Of a stretch of 64,000 nucleotides of DNA, positions 28,695 through 39,417 are shown in pieces; positions within the stretch are counted from its first letter, which is position 1, and every line of letters begins with the position of its first letter. The stretch lies in assembly GCA_014695325.1 (NCBI GenBank), contig JACJNZ010000052.1, forward strand, positions 62,001 to 126,000, read 5' to 3'. This stretch comes from Cyanobacteria bacterium FACHB-502 (lineage in GTDB: Bacteria > Cyanobacteriota > Cyanobacteriia > Elainellales > Elainellaceae). The notes below the pieces were generated by a model. The model was not told the DNA's origin, made no database searches, and saw nothing but the letters and a program-made list of their open reading frames with translations. A program made the translations under genes and the position numbers.

Positions 28695-30017
28695 ATGCTG
28701 CTCGAAGTCCTGACCATCCTCCTGCTTATACTGGCAAACGGCGTTTTTGCGATGTCAGAAATGGCGATCGTTTCTGCTCGTCGTGCCCGCTTGCAGGAAC
28801 TTGCTGAACAGGGCGATCGACAGGCGCGGGCGGCGTTGGCTCTCGCAAATTCACCGAATCGCTTTTTATCCACGGTGCAGGTCGGCATTACCCTGATCGG
28901 AATTCTAGCGGGTGCATTTGGAGGAGCAACGCTATCGCGCAGTTTTGCCGGATACATCGCACAAATTCCTGGCGTCGGGCAATACAGCGAGGCGATCGCC
29001 TTTGGGCTGGTGGTGATGGTGATTACCTACCTGTCGTTGATTGTGGGCGAACTGGTTCCAAAACGGCTGGCACTGCATAGCCCCGAAAAGATTGCCTCCT
29101 CGATCGCCCAGCCGATGCAGTGGGTAGCAAAACTCGCTTCGCCGATCGTCACCCTGCTCACAAGTTCAACTGAATTGGTGCTGCGGCTACTGCGGGTCAA
29201 CCCTAATGAAGGCGAGCCGCTCGTCACTGAAGAAGAAATTAAAGTGCTGCTGCGGCAGGGGGCACAAGCAGGCACGTTTGAAGCCTCTGAGCAAGACATG
29301 GTGGAGCGAGTGTTTAGCCTGGGCGATCGGCAGGTGAGTGCGATCATGACGCCGCGCCTGGATATCATCTGGCTGGATATGAATGACTCTTATGAGATCA
29401 ATCGCCGCAAGATGATAGAGAGCCACCACAATCGCTTCCCCGTTTGCCTGGACTCGCTCGACAACGTGCTGGGCGTGGTCTACGTCACAGATATTTTGAA
29501 TCGCAGTCTCTCCAATCACCCGATCGACTTTACTGCCCTGCTGCGTCCGCCCCTATTTGTGCCCGAAAGCACCCGCGCTCCCCGCGTCCTGGAACTATTT
29601 AAGCAGCTCGGAACTCACATCGCTTTTGTGGTAGACGAATACGGCATCACCCAGGGCATTGTCACCCTGAATGACGTCATGGAAATCATCATTGGCGATA
29701 TTCCCTTTGCCGATCAGCCCCAGGAAGCCGAATTCATTCAGCGCGAAGACGGTTCCTGGCTCATTGATGGAATGCTACCCATCCACGAACTGAAGGAACT
29801 GTTTGAAATCAACGAGCTGCCCGGAGAAGATCGTGGCAACTACCAAACGATGGGCGGCTTTATCATCACCCAACTCGGACACATCCCCAAATCATCCGAT
29901 CATTTTGAGTGGGAAGGCTTCCGGTTTGAAGTGATGGATATGGACGGAAACCGGGTGGATAAGGTGCTAGTGATACCGCCGGGGAAAGTGGGCGAGCCAG
30001 GAGCAGGAGGTGAGTAA
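28695..30017 (+). CDS. Hemolysin-family CNNM/CBS/CorC membrane protein
   Basis: 440 residues: a DUF21/CNNM membrane domain with three or four helices (about 1-190), a tandem CBS pair (about 205-330: VSAIMTPRLDIIWLDMN and GTHIAFVVDEYGITQGIVTLNDVMEIIIGDI), and a C-terminal CorC_HlyC domain (about 345-430). Members are annotated TlyC/CorC-like; CNNM relatives take part in Mg2+ export or divalent-cation homeostasis. The haemolysin name is historical. Faces fcl tail to tail with eight bases between the stops. Role by family only. Confidence 0.88.
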   Translation: MLLEVLTILLLILANGVFAMSEMAIVSARRARLQELAEQGDRQARAALALANSPNRFLSTVQVGITLIGILAGAFGGATLSRSFAGYIAQIPGVGQYSEAIAFGLVVMVITYLSLIVGELVPKRLALHSPEKIASSIAQPMQWVAKLASPIVTLLTSSTELVLRLLRVNPNEGEPLVTEEEIKVLLRQGAQAGTFEASEQDMVERVFSLGDRQVSAIMTPRLDIIWLDMNDSYEINRRKMIESHHNRFPVCLDSLDNVLGVVYVTDILNRSLSNHPIDFTALLRPPLFVPESTRAPRVLELFKQLGTHIAFVVDEYGITQGIVTLNDVMEIIIGDIPFADQPQEAEFIQREDGSWLIDGMLPIHELKELFEINELPGEDRGNYQTMGGFIITQLGHIPKSSDHFEWEGFRFEVMDMDGNRVDKVLVIPPGKVGEPGAGGE

Positions 30018-30025
30018 GGGACGAC

Positions 30026-30976
30026 CTACCCTTCCTGCCCTCTCACTTTGCCGTAATGGGCTTGAAACCATTTATAGGTTTGCTCAATGCCTTCCTTAAG
30101 GGAAGTCTTGGGCTGCCAGCCAAGCTGCTGTAAGCGAGTGGTGTCCAGCAATTTACGAGGCGTGCCGTCGGGTTTGGTACTGTCGAATTGCAGTTCGCCT
30201 CTATAGCCGACGATCGCTTGAATCGTCATTGCCAGTTCCCGGATTGAGACTTCTTCACTAGTACCGACGTTGATAAAGTCCTGCTCGTCATAGTGCTGCA
30301 TCAGAAACAGCAGAGCATCGGCCAGATCATCAACAAACAGAAACTCGCGCAGGGCAGTTCCCGTGCCCCAGATTTCGACAGCGGGAGCATGGTTGAGCTT
30401 GGCTTCGTGAAATTTGCGAATCAGGGCAGGCAAAACGTGGGAATTTGCCAGGTCAAAGTTATCGTTGATGCCGTAAAGGTTGGTGGGCATAGCGGAGATA
30501 AAGTTAGCTCCGTACTGACGGCAGTAGTTTTCGCAGAGCTTCAGTCCGGCAATTTTGGCGATCGCATACGGTTCATTCGTCGGCTCCAGGAAGCCGGTCA
30601 GCAGATAGTCTTCGCGCATCGGCTGGGGGCAGAGTTTGGGATAAATGCAGGACGACCCCAGAAACAATAATTTCTTCACGCCTGACTGGTAAGCACTGTG
30701 AATCACGTTGGCTTCCAGCATCAGATTGTCATACAAAAACTCGGCGCGGTAGGTGTTATTTGCCCCAATGCCGCCCACCTTGGCAGCCGCCAGGAAAACG
30801 TATTCGGGACGCTCCTCCGCAAAAAAGGCTTCAACCTCGGTCTGTCGCCGCAAATCGAGTTCTCGACTTGTTTTCAGCAGCAGGTTGGTGAAGCCATTGG
30901 CTTGCAGCACCCGCACGATCGCACTTCCAACCAGTCCGTTGTGTCCGGCAACGTAGATTTTTGCGTCTTTATTCAT
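30026..30976 (-). CDS. fcl: GDP-L-fucose synthase
   Basis: Fcl (WcaG) converts GDP-4-keto-6-deoxymannose to GDP-L-fucose for surface polysaccharide. 316 residues of extended short-chain dehydrogenase type: NADP site GHNGLVGSA (11-19), catalytic Ser108/109, Tyr137 and Lys141 in EPYAIAK, and the family stretch [16 protein letters not shown]. The start is ATG 30976; the frame stays open to 31072, but homology begins at [11 protein letters not shown]. gmd, its usual partner, is not adjacent. Confidence 0.94.
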   Translation of the reverse strand: MNKDAKIYVAGHNGLVGSAIVRVLQANGFTNLLLKTSRELDLRRQTEVEAFFAEERPEYVFLAAAKVGGIGANNTYRAEFLYDNLMLEANVIHSAYQSGVKKLLFLGSSCIYPKLCPQPMREDYLLTGFLEPTNEPYAIAKIAGLKLCENYCRQYGANFISAMPTNLYGINDNFDLANSHVLPALIRKFHEAKLNHAPAVEIWGTGTALREFLFVDDLADALLFLMQHYDEQDFINVGTSEEVSIRELAMTIQAIVGYRGELQFDSTKPDGTPRKLLDTTRLQQLGWQPKTSLKEGIEQTYKWFQAHYGKVRGQEG

Positions 30977-31156
30977 CACATTCACGGCAGTTAGCGAGAG
31001 ATTCACCTGGCAGTTTTCGTTCCAGTCAAAACTAACACAGCCTTTTATGCAAATCCGGAAATTGACCTGCATGTACTGACTGGGAAAGCCATGAACGGAA
31101 ACTACAGCGCATCTCCAGAGTTCCCAGGGATTGCTGAAATCGCTCTTGGCTTATAC

Positions 31157-32827
31157 CTAGATTTGATTGGCAATTGCCCCTGCCAGAGCTGCCGAAATGG
31201 CTCCCGTTGAGACCGTCAAAAACAGCCACCAAGCGGCAATCGTCGCTGCTTTTTGAGTCGCCTGAAGCTGCTCTTGGGTTTGTGTCTTGAGCGTGTCGGC
31301 AGTTGCTTGAAGGGTTTGCTGCACTTGCTCAATCTGCTGCATTGATCGATCGCGCAAATGATCGACCTGATCCACAACCGTTCGATTGAGATCTGCCATA
31401 CCAGACTGATTCACCAGGCGATCGAGAGTTTGGCGAATGTGCAATGAGTCTATCCCGTCTTCGGGCAACAGGTCTTTTCCTCGCATCAGCGCCATTGCCA
31501 GCATCGCTAAACCTGTTCCGGCAGGAAGCTGATTGCCCACTTGCTGAAGCAGTTCGGGGAGTTGCTGCATTACCCGCTCAACGGCAGCATTGTCTGTGAA
31601 GGAGTTGGGAAGCTGTTCGGCTAGCGTCTTTAAAGCGGTCTCCGTAACCTGTTGAATCGCTGGATTGGATGCAGCAGAATGTTCACCAACACCGTTTCTT
31701 TCATTCTCTTCAATTCGATCCTCACGATCATCCTGATTCGATCGCCGGAATTCATTCCAGGTCTTCTCAATCTGATTCAAAATCTTTTCGCGCTGCTTTT
31801 CGCCCAGGTCTTCACGATCCATTAGCAAACGCATTGCTGTCGTTCGATCGACCTCAGGAATCAGGGCTAAATCAGGCAGGACAAATTGGGCAGCGTCCAG
31901 GATTTCTCGCAAGCGGCGATCGACTCGTTTCGCGGTCAGTCTATCCGTATGCTGAAGGAATTGAATAAGCTGCTGCTGAACGAGGGTCAGGGTCGAATCG
32001 GTTTTCGACAACTGCAAGGCTGTTTTTTCTTGAACAGTTTTTTCTTCCGCTTTTTCTTGAGCGGTTGGTTCTTGATAATGCAGTCCTGGAACCGCCGATT
32101 GCTCCGCAGTTTCCGCAAGCGTGAATCGTTGAAGCTCCGCTCGAATTAAAGACTGGAGCTGTTCTGGCTCAAAGGCTGCCTGAATTTCCTGACGAACCGT
32201 TGCCAGCATCTCAGTTTCGGTTACAGGGACGGGTTCCGCTGGGGTAAACAGCGCGCCGATCGGATGAATCAGTCGCCGAAATCCGCCCGTCGTGATGCTC
32301 AGCAGCGACCCAACAACAGAACTTACCGCCGTTGAGCTAAGCCAGATCAAAATCAGTAAATAGGCAGACCAGATCACAATCCCCTCGATCGCCCCAGTTA
32401 TCGGACTTTGAGCCTGACTAAATCGCGCTGCTAAAAAACAGGCGGCAAACAAAACCGTATTCACCGTCAGCAAAACGCCAAAGCCTGCCCAAAATCCAAG
32501 CTGAACCCCAGAGGATTCCGCAGACGCTGGCTCACTCGCGATTTCTGGCTCTATGGCGTTGGATTCAGCAGAATTCAGTTCTAATTCCTGGCTGAGATCT
32601 TGCTCTAACTCCTGATGTGCAGCTCGATGAGCACTGGCTCGAATGGCTAAAACCGACATTCCGATCGCCACGCCTAAACTGGTCAGCAAAACCTGAAGCG
32701 CAAACGCGACCAGCAACCCAACAACGATCGCGGTTAAAAGCTGCGTCCAGACCGAACCGCCAAATAGGATTGTTTGACTGCCCTCAATCACGATCGCCAC
32801 GCTCCACAGATCAAGCTTCCAGACCAC
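31157..32827 (-). CDS. Membrane protein of unknown function
   Basis: 556 residues, GTG start at 32827. Membrane segments are predicted at about 25-60, 110-135 and 150-185, and a final hydrophobic region at 520-556. Between them is a long acidic, Gln/Glu-rich helical section (about 215-510) with coiled-coil character and repeated paired helices such as DRRLREILDAAQFVLPDL. Residues 455-520 look like an amphipathic helix (QQIEQVQQTLQATADTLKTQ). No enzyme motif. Topology suggests a large soluble helical domain anchored at both ends. I do not recognise the family. Same strand as fcl, 180 bases apart. Confidence 0.7.
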   Translation of the reverse strand: MVWKLDLWSVAIVIEGSQTILFGGSVWTQLLTAIVVGLLVAFALQVLLTSLGVAIGMSVLAIRASAHRAAHQELEQDLSQELELNSAESNAIEPEIASEPASAESSGVQLGFWAGFGVLLTVNTVLFAACFLAARFSQAQSPITGAIEGIVIWSAYLLILIWLSSTAVSSVVGSLLSITTGGFRRLIHPIGALFTPAEPVPVTETEMLATVRQEIQAAFEPEQLQSLIRAELQRFTLAETAEQSAVPGLHYQEPTAQEKAEEKTVQEKTALQLSKTDSTLTLVQQQLIQFLQHTDRLTAKRVDRRLREILDAAQFVLPDLALIPEVDRTTAMRLLMDREDLGEKQREKILNQIEKTWNEFRRSNQDDREDRIEENERNGVGEHSAASNPAIQQVTETALKTLAEQLPNSFTDNAAVERVMQQLPELLQQVGNQLPAGTGLAMLAMALMRGKDLLPEDGIDSLHIRQTLDRLVNQSGMADLNRTVVDQVDHLRDRSMQQIEQVQQTLQATADTLKTQTQEQLQATQKAATIAAWWLFLTVSTGAISAALAGAIANQI

Positions 32828-32967
32828 CTTTCCATGCTAGCTAGTCTAAACGCGGGTGTCGTCTGGCAGAATGCAGATTTCAGCGTTCCTGATTCGCATT
32901 GCCGCCTTCTGACCACCACCCTGTAAAATAAAAAACGGTCAATCGGCAGGTTTGGGGTAGGTTCAGC

Positions 32968-33771
32968 ATGGTTTCAATTTCAGACTGCATGGAGAAATTA
33001 CGCGATCGAGGCGAATGTGCGCTGATTCCCTTTATTACCGCAGGCGATCCCGACCTGGACACCACCGCAAAAGCACTGCAAATTCTCGATCGCAGCGGAG
33101 CCGACTTGATTGAACTAGGCGTTCCTTACTCTGACCCGCTTGCTGATGGTCCTGTCATCCAGGCGGCAGCAACTCGTGCCCTGGCAAACGGAGTCCGGCT
33201 AGAGCAAGTGCTGGAGATGCTCAAAACTGTGCGTCCTCAGCTTCGGGCACCGATCGTCCTGTTTACCTACTACAACCCAATTTTGAATCGCGGCATTGCC
33301 AACTTCATGCATCAAGCAGCAGCGGCAGGCGCAAATGGACTGGTGATTCCCGATTTGCCGCTCGAAGAAGTCGATGAAGTCTTAAAAGCCGCCGCTGATG
33401 CCGGAATCGAAGTCACTTTGCTGGTCGCCCCCACCACGCCCAAAGACCGGATTGCCACGATCGCGGATCGCTGCCAGGGCTTTCTTTATCTGGTTAGCGT
33501 CACCGGCGTCACTGGAGTTCGCACCACAATCGAATCCCGGGTGCAGGAACTCTTAACCCAGCTTCGTGAAGTCACCGATAAGCCGATCGGAGTCGGGTTT
33601 GGCATCTCCCAGCCCGAACATGCCCGCCAGGTCATGGAATGGGGCGCAGATGCCGTGATCGTCGGCAGTGCCTTTGTCAAGCGCCTCAGCGAAGGCTCCC
33701 CCAAACAGGGTTTACAGGCGATCGAATCTTTTTGCCGCAGCTTAAAGCAAGTCATTAAAAATCGAGACTGA
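32968..33771 (+). CDS. trpA: Tryptophan synthase alpha chain
   Basis: TrpA splits indole-3-glycerol phosphate to indole, which is channelled to TrpB. 267 residues, TIM barrel, standard length. Seen: [13 protein letters not shown], the catalytic Glu and Asp in [17 protein letters not shown], and the phosphate-binding GVGFGIS and [13 protein letters not shown]. trpB is not adjacent, as is common in cyanobacteria. The ATG has no strong ribosome site. Confidence 0.96.
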   Translation: MVSISDCMEKLRDRGECALIPFITAGDPDLDTTAKALQILDRSGADLIELGVPYSDPLADGPVIQAAATRALANGVRLEQVLEMLKTVRPQLRAPIVLFTYYNPILNRGIANFMHQAAAAGANGLVIPDLPLEEVDEVLKAAADAGIEVTLLVAPTTPKDRIATIADRCQGFLYLVSVTGVTGVRTTIESRVQELLTQLREVTDKPIGVGFGISQPEHARQVMEWGADAVIVGSAFVKRLSEGSPKQGLQAIESFCRSLKQVIKNRD

Positions 33772-33799
33772 TATTCTGTATCCTCATGCGGTAGAAATG

Positions 33800-33850
33800 G
33801 TGTTCGATCTCCCGATTCCCTCATCCCCTACCCATCCACCTTCAACAAAA
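33800..33850 (+). repeat. Pyrimidine-rich tract upstream of purB
   Basis: C/T-rich stretch (CCCTCATCCCCTACCCATCC and neighbours) in the trpA-purB gap, ending about 60 bases before the purB start. Less tightly placed than the other tracts. Confidence 0.5.
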
Positions 33851-33907
33851 CCGATCGCCCCTTGCACGAGAGCAGTAAAATAGATCGGTCGCATTCTCCA
33901 CAAAGCC

Positions 33908-35203
33908 TTGATAGAACGGTACACCCTGCCCGAAATGGGCGAAATTTGGACAGAAACCTACAAGCTCAAAACCTGGCTTCAGGTTGAAATCGCCGCCTGT
34001 GAAGCGCAGGCAGAGCTAGGCTACATTCCGGCAGAGGCAGTCGAGACGATCAAGGCAAAGGCAAATTTTGACCCAAAGCGCGTCCTCGAAATCGAAGCTG
34101 AGGTCAAGCATGACGTGATCGCCTTCCTGACGAACGTGAATGAATATGTTGGCGACGCAGGACGCTATATTCACCTGGGCATGACCAGTTCGGACGTGCT
34201 GGATACTGCACTTGCGCTTCAGTTGGTTGCCAGTTTGCAGATTATTCAGTGCCGCGTCGAGGATTTAATTCAGGCGATTCGCTATCAGGCACAGCAGCAT
34301 CGCGATACGGTGATGATCGGTCGATCGCACGGCATTCATGCTGAACCGATTACGTTTGGCTTTAAGCTAGCGGGCTGGCTGGCAGAAATGCTGCGGCATC
34401 GCGATCGCCTCTCACAGCTTTATCCTCGGATAGCAGTAGGCAAAATTTCGGGCGCGGTCGGAACCTACGCCAACGTTGACCCGCAGGTAGAGGCGATCGC
34501 CTGTCAGAAACTTGGCCTGGAGCCTGATCCCGCTTCGACCCAGGTCGTTTCCCGCGATCGTCATGCGGAGTTTGTGCAGGTGCTGGCGCTGGTTGCCGCG
34601 TCGATCGAGCGATTTTCTGTTGAGATTCGCAACCTTCAGCGCACCGATGTGCTGGAAGTGGAAGAGTTTTTCTCAAAGGGACAGAAAGGCTCTTCTGCCA
34701 TGCCCCACAAGCGCAACCCGATTCGATCGGAGCGGTTGACCGGAATGGCACGCATTATTCGGGGTCACGCTGTTGCCGCGCTGGAAAACGTCGCCCTCTG
34801 GCACGAGCGAGATATCTCTCACAGTTCGGTGGAGCGGGTGATGCTGCCCGACTGCTGCACTCTGATGCACTTTATGCTCATGGAAACGATCGATCTGGTG
34901 AAAAATCTGCTGGTCTACCCGGAGAATATGCAGCGCAACATGAACCGCTATGGCGGCGTAGTGTTTAGCCAGCGAGTTTTGCTTAAGCTGGTCGAAAAAG
35001 GCTTAAACCGGGAAGCTGCTTATGCGATCGTCCAGTCCTGCGCCCATACGGCCTGGAACACCGAAACCGGAAACTTTCATGCCGTGATTGCCCAGGATTC
35101 GCGGGTGACAGAGCATCTCTCGCCGGAAGAAATCGAGGAATGCTTTAATCCGCAGCACCATCTGCAAAACCTGAACACGGTCTATCAGCGATTGAATATT
35201 TAA
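33908..35203 (+). CDS. purB: Adenylosuccinate lyase
   Basis: PurB makes AICAR and AMP in purine synthesis. 431 residues, the Bacillus-type length. It starts at TTG 33908, because the family N terminus is MIERYTLPEMGEIW and no ATG or GTG is in frame nearby. Visible: TSSDVLDTAL, the catalytic His in GRSHGIHAEP, and the fumarase/aspartase signature GSSAMPHKRNP near 261-271. It follows trpA after 136 bases. Confidence 0.95.
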   Translation: MIERYTLPEMGEIWTETYKLKTWLQVEIAACEAQAELGYIPAEAVETIKAKANFDPKRVLEIEAEVKHDVIAFLTNVNEYVGDAGRYIHLGMTSSDVLDTALALQLVASLQIIQCRVEDLIQAIRYQAQQHRDTVMIGRSHGIHAEPITFGFKLAGWLAEMLRHRDRLSQLYPRIAVGKISGAVGTYANVDPQVEAIACQKLGLEPDPASTQVVSRDRHAEFVQVLALVAASIERFSVEIRNLQRTDVLEVEEFFSKGQKGSSAMPHKRNPIRSERLTGMARIIRGHAVAALENVALWHERDISHSSVERVMLPDCCTLMHFMLMETIDLVKNLLVYPENMQRNMNRYGGVVFSQRVLLKLVEKGLNREAAYAIVQSCAHTAWNTETGNFHAVIAQDSRVTEHLSPEEIEECFNPQHHLQNLNTVYQRLNI

Positions 35204-35211
35204 ATCGGGTG

Positions 35212-35282
35212 GTAAAAGTAGGGCAGTAAAAGTGGGGCAGTCATAAAGGTAAGGGCGGTTTGCAAGCCGTCCCTATAGGGGC
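35212..35282. repeat. Tandem 14-mers followed by a palindromic element after purB
   Basis: GTAAAAGTAGGGCA and GTAAAAGTGGGGCA (35212-35239) are adjacent copies. They are followed by AGGGCGGTTTGCAAGCCGTC (from 35252), an imperfect palindrome with CCCTATAGGGG after it, resembling dispersed repeats of other cyanobacteria. It lies between convergent genes and might act as a weak terminator. Confidence 0.5.
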
Positions 35283-35307
35283 TATCACACTGCTCCATTT
35301 TTTTGAT

Positions 35308-36294
35308 TCAACTACTCACAACTCGATTGCGTCCCAGCGATTTAGCGCGAAGCAGGCGATCGTCTGCCCGTTGCAGCAGGCTAAGGCCTTTCGGATCATC
35401 TTCCGAATCCAGCGTAGCAGCTCCAATACTGACGGTGATCGTTAGATCCAGCGTGTCGTCGATCGCAAAGGGCTGAGCGTTGATGATTTGACAGATTCGG
35501 TTTGCAATCATGTCAGCTTCTTGGGCGCCCGTTTCGCTGAGGATAATCACAAATTCTTCGCCGCCATAGCGGAAGGGCGTATCGTAAAACCGCAGATTGT
35601 GCCGCAGCCGTGCTGCCAGGACTTTTAGAGCACGATCGCCAATTAAATGTCCATAGGTGTCGTTGATCGACTTGAAAAAATCTACATCCAGCATGATCAG
35701 GCTAATTAGCCCTCGGCGTTCGCGGGCGTTCTGGATCTGGCGCGGCAATTCCCATTCAAAAGCGCGGCGATTGTTCAGTTCCGTCAGCGGGTCGAGTAGG
35801 GCGATCGCCGACAGCACATCGTTAGCCCGAATTAGCTCTCGATAGTTTCGCACTTGCCGCAGTCCAACCTGAATTTGTGCCGTAATTAAAGAACGCCATC
35901 CGGCTTGCTGAGAAGTTTCCCGATTGAGCGGAATGTTCAGGTAAGCATCTGCTCCTGCGGCTAACGCTTCGGCTTGTTTTTTAGCGTAATGAACTGCCGC
36001 CTCGCCGTCAGCAGAATCGATCGTCATCTGGGAGACTGCATCAGAGCTATCCTCCAGCACAAAGCAATAAATCCAGGCAAGACGACTTTGCGATTTGAGC
36101 TGTTCACAGAGGGAAAGGCTTCCTGGCTGTCCGGCTTGGATTACGAGCAGATCGGGCTGCTGCGCCTGGATAAGCGGAAGTGCCTCCTGAGGATTTGGAG
36201 CAACTTCGATCGCAAACGCATTCAGCTCAGAAAGGAGACGAAGCAAGGCAAGTCGGAAAGCATCACTCCCAATTAAAAGTATTGAAGCGTCCAT
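35308..36294 (-). CDS. Diguanylate cyclase with degenerate receiver-like domain
   Basis: 328 residues from ATG 36294. Residues 1-125 resemble a response-regulator receiver (ILLIGSD opening; PDLLVIQAG where the phospho-Asp strand should be), but the phosphorylatable Asp is replaced, as VIQ. Residues 160-328 are a GGDEF domain with an active-site GGEEF (244-248) and an inhibitory site RFYD (235-238) five residues upstream. This predicts c-di-GMP synthesis with product inhibition, controlled by a receiver that does not take phosphate. The frame extends to 36372, but homology starts at MDASILL. Soluble. Confidence 0.88.
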   Translation of the reverse strand: MDASILLIGSDAFRLALLRLLSELNAFAIEVAPNPQEALPLIQAQQPDLLVIQAGQPGSLSLCEQLKSQSRLAWIYCFVLEDSSDAVSQMTIDSADGEAAVHYAKKQAEALAAGADAYLNIPLNRETSQQAGWRSLITAQIQVGLRQVRNYRELIRANDVLSAIALLDPLTELNNRRAFEWELPRQIQNARERRGLISLIMLDVDFFKSINDTYGHLIGDRALKVLAARLRHNLRFYDTPFRYGGEEFVIILSETGAQEADMIANRICQIINAQPFAIDDTLDLTITVSIGAATLDSEDDPKGLSLLQRADDRLLRAKSLGRNRVVSS

Positions 36295-36742
36295 CCCTGA
36301 ATCACGCGAAAACGCTAAAAAGTTTGGTAGGATGATGCACCCGTAACCTCCTAAATTCATACTGCACCACATTCCTCAGGTACGAATCCGGCTGCTGAAA
36401 ACCCAAAATCTGATGCTTATTCCTGTTCCCAGCTTACTCCGGCTGAATCAGTGATACATTCGAGATTTTGCTAATTTCGAGGATTAACAAATCTTCATCC
36501 GGCTCGTTGAACCGCTCCAAACAAATGTTGAATCAACTGAATCAACGGGCGAGTGCCAGGAATGGAAAACTTTGCTGCTCAAGTTTTGCGAATGGGTTTT
36601 GCCCAATCAGCCGAACGGTATAGCTGAATGAGTCCAGCCGAATCATGTCACCGAATTGGTTTTGCCGAATTGGTTTTGCCGAATCGGGCAGGATGAATAA
36701 GAATAGAGATCTTGAAGTCTACACCACGGCGGTCGAAAGTCC
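36295..36742. other. Intergenic region upstream of alaS
   Basis: A divergent promoter region of about 450 bases, with the small repeat at 36651-36687. No gene or tRNA-like structure seen. Confidence 0.5.
36651..36687. repeat. 14-bp tandem repeat upstream of alaS
   Basis: CCGAATTGGTTTTG occurs twice in tandem (36651-36664, 36665-36678) with a third partial copy to 36687. Confidence 0.7.
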
Positions 36743-39361
36743 ATGTCCACTCCTCTTAGCGGCGCACAAATTCGGCAAACGTTTCTTAATTTTTATCAGG
36801 AGCGCGGACACCAGATCCTGCCCAGTGCCTCCCTGGTTCCAGAAGACCCGACTGTGCTGCTGACGATCGCCGGAATGCTGCCGTTTAAGCCCATTTTCCT
36901 GGGACAGCGCACCGCTGAGTTTCTCCGCGCCACCACGTCGCAAAAATGTATTCGCACCAACGATATTGAGAACGTGGGACGCACCGCCCGCCACCACACT
37001 TTCTTTGAGATGCTAGGCAACTTCAGCTTTGGCGACTACTTCAAGGAAAAGGCGATCGCTTGGGCATGGGAGCTTTCGACTCAGGTGTTTGGACTGCCGC
37101 CGGAACAGTTGGTGGTCAGCGTCTTCCGCGAAGATGACGAGGCTTATGCCATCTGGCGCGATCAGGTTGGCGTTCCGACTCAGCGCATTATCCGCATGGA
37201 TGAAAAAGACAACTTCTGGGAATCGGGTCCGACGGGTCCCTGCGGTCCGTGCTCAGAGATTTACTACGACTTTCACCCAGAACAAGGCGATGAGGCGATC
37301 GATCTCGAAGACGACACCCGCTTCATCGAGTTCTACAACCTGGTGTTCATGCAGTACAACAAGGACATCCAGGGCAAACTCACCCCGCTTCAGGCGCAGA
37401 ACATCGACACTGGACTGGGACTGGAGCGAATGGCACAGATTCTCCAGCGCGTTCCCAATAACTATGAAACCGATTTGATTTTCCCGATTATCAAAACGGC
37501 GGCTGAAATTGCGGGAATCGACTACGCCACAGCAGACGAAGAAACGAAAGTTTCCCTCAAGGTGATCGGCGATCATATCCGGGCAGTGGTTCACATGATC
37601 ACAGATGGGATTAACGCATCGAACGAAGGACGGGGCTATGTGCTGCGGCGACTGATTCGGCGAGTGGTGCGACACGGCCGCTTGCTCGGGATCGATCGCG
37701 AATTCACAATCGACGTAGCAGAAACCGCGATCGCCCTGGCAGAATCCGCCTATCCGGGTGTGCGGCAGCGCGAAAAGTCGATCAAAGCTGAACTGCAATT
37801 GGAAGAAGCCCGGTTCCGCACCACGCTCGATCGCGGCGAAAAGCTTTTGGCAGATCTGATTGCCAAATCCACCGGCATAATTTCCGGCGAGGCTGCCTTT
37901 GTGCTATACGATACCTACGGTTTTCCGCTGGAGCTAACGCAGGAAGTCGCAGCCGAGAAAGGTTTAACGGTTGATGCGGCAGGCTTTGAAGCCGAAATGG
38001 AAAAACAGCGAAATCGATCGCGGGAAGCGCATGAAACGATCGATCTCACCGTGCAAGGTACGCTGGATACTTTGGCGGAGGATCTGCACGAAACCGAGTT
38101 TTTGGGCTATACAACATCAGCAAGTAAATCCACTGTGCGGCTTTTGCTGTTGGGCGGTCAGCCGATCGAAACGGCAACAGCGGGAACGGAAGTTCAAATC
38201 GTGCTGGATCAAACGCCGTTTTACGCAGAATCCGGCGGACAGATTGGTGATAAGGGCTACCTGACAAGCACAGATACCGTCATTCGCATTGAGGATGTCA
38301 AAAAAGACGGCGCGTTTTTTGTTCATTTCGGGCGCGTCGAGCGCGGCACGCTCAAGGCTGGTGATCTAGTAACCGCTCAAATCGATGTCTCCTGTCGGCG
38401 ACGGGCACAGGCAAACCACACCGCAACCCATTTGCTGCAGGCTGCGCTGAAAAAGCTAGTGGATGACAATATCGGTCAGGCAGGATCGCTCGTCGCGTTC
38501 GATCGCCTCCGGTTTGACTTTAATCTGAATCGTCCAATTACGCCGGAGGAATTGCAGCAAATCGAAGAGCAGGTGAATAGCTGGATTGCAGACGGTCACG
38601 CAGCGCACGTTGAAACCATGCCGCTTGCAGAAGCGAAGGCAAAAGGCGCAACGGCAATGTTTGGCGAAAAGTACGGCGACGAAGTACGGGTGATCGACTT
38701 TCCGGGCGTGTCGATGGAGCTGTGCGGCGGTACTCACGTTGCAAATACGGCGGAAATTGGCTTGTTCAAAATTATTTCTGAGTCGGGTGTTGCAGCAGGA
38801 ATTCGCCGAATCGAGGCGGTTGCTGGACCTGCGGTGCTGGAGTATCTCAACCTGCGCGATAAAGTGGTGCGGGATCTGAGCGATCGATTCAAAGTCAAGC
38901 CTGAGGAATTGCCCGATCGCGTCACTGCCCTGCAAACAGAACTCAGAACTACGCAAAAACAGCTCGATCAGCTCAAGTCCGAACTGGCTCTAGCAAAATC
39001 AGATCAGCTTTTGGGTCAGGCAGAAGCAATTGATGGATTTAAGCTGCTGGTGGCAGAACTGCCCGGAGTCGATGCCGAGGCACTGAAAACCGTAGCCGAA
39101 CAGCTTCTTCAAAAACTTGGTGAAGGCGCGATCGTCCTGGGCTCGGCTCCCGAACCGAATAAAGTAAGCCTGGTGGCAGCTTTCAGCAAAGGCGTCAACG
39201 ACAAAGGACTTCAGGCAGGCAAATTTGTGGGAGCGATTGCCAAAATCTGCGGGGGGGGCGGCGGCGGCAGACCCAACCTTGCTCAAGCAGGCGGACGCGA
39301 TGCCAGCAAACTTCCCGAAGCTTTAGCAACTGCCCGTCAAGAGCTGAAGTCTGCGCTGTAA
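36743..39361 (+). CDS. alaS: Alanyl-tRNA synthetase
   Basis: AlaS charges tRNA-Ala. 872 residues, full length. The class II aminoacylation core occupies the first 400 residues ([16 protein letters not shown]). The editing domain has its zinc ligands His559 and His563 (HTATH) and Cys661 and His665 (CGGTH). The C-Ala domain ends with the glycine-rich [16 protein letters not shown]. No frameshift. A hairpin follows the stop. Confidence 0.97.
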   Translation: MSTPLSGAQIRQTFLNFYQERGHQILPSASLVPEDPTVLLTIAGMLPFKPIFLGQRTAEFLRATTSQKCIRTNDIENVGRTARHHTFFEMLGNFSFGDYFKEKAIAWAWELSTQVFGLPPEQLVVSVFREDDEAYAIWRDQVGVPTQRIIRMDEKDNFWESGPTGPCGPCSEIYYDFHPEQGDEAIDLEDDTRFIEFYNLVFMQYNKDIQGKLTPLQAQNIDTGLGLERMAQILQRVPNNYETDLIFPIIKTAAEIAGIDYATADEETKVSLKVIGDHIRAVVHMITDGINASNEGRGYVLRRLIRRVVRHGRLLGIDREFTIDVAETAIALAESAYPGVRQREKSIKAELQLEEARFRTTLDRGEKLLADLIAKSTGIISGEAAFVLYDTYGFPLELTQEVAAEKGLTVDAAGFEAEMEKQRNRSREAHETIDLTVQGTLDTLAEDLHETEFLGYTTSASKSTVRLLLLGGQPIETATAGTEVQIVLDQTPFYAESGGQIGDKGYLTSTDTVIRIEDVKKDGAFFVHFGRVERGTLKAGDLVTAQIDVSCRRRAQANHTATHLLQAALKKLVDDNIGQAGSLVAFDRLRFDFNLNRPITPEELQQIEEQVNSWIADGHAAHVETMPLAEAKAKGATAMFGEKYGDEVRVIDFPGVSMELCGGTHVANTAEIGLFKIISESGVAAGIRRIEAVAGPAVLEYLNLRDKVVRDLSDRFKVKPEELPDRVTALQTELRTTQKQLDQLKSELALAKSDQLLGQAEAIDGFKLLVAELPGVDAEALKTVAEQLLQKLGEGAIVLGSAPEPNKVSLVAAFSKGVNDKGLQAGKFVGAIAKICGGGGGGRPNLAQAGGRDASKLPEALATARQELKSAL

Positions 39362-39382
39362 TCGGTCAGAAAACCTTAAATC

Positions 39383-39417
39383 AGCCATCCTTCTTTTGGT
39401 GGGGTGGCTATTCTTTT
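39383..39417 (+). terminator. Likely terminator of alaS
   Basis: AGCCATCC (39383-39390) pairs with GGGTGGCT (39402-39409) with one wobble around an 11-base loop, followed by ATTCTTTT. It lies 22 bases past the alaS stop. The T-run is interrupted. Confidence 0.6.
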
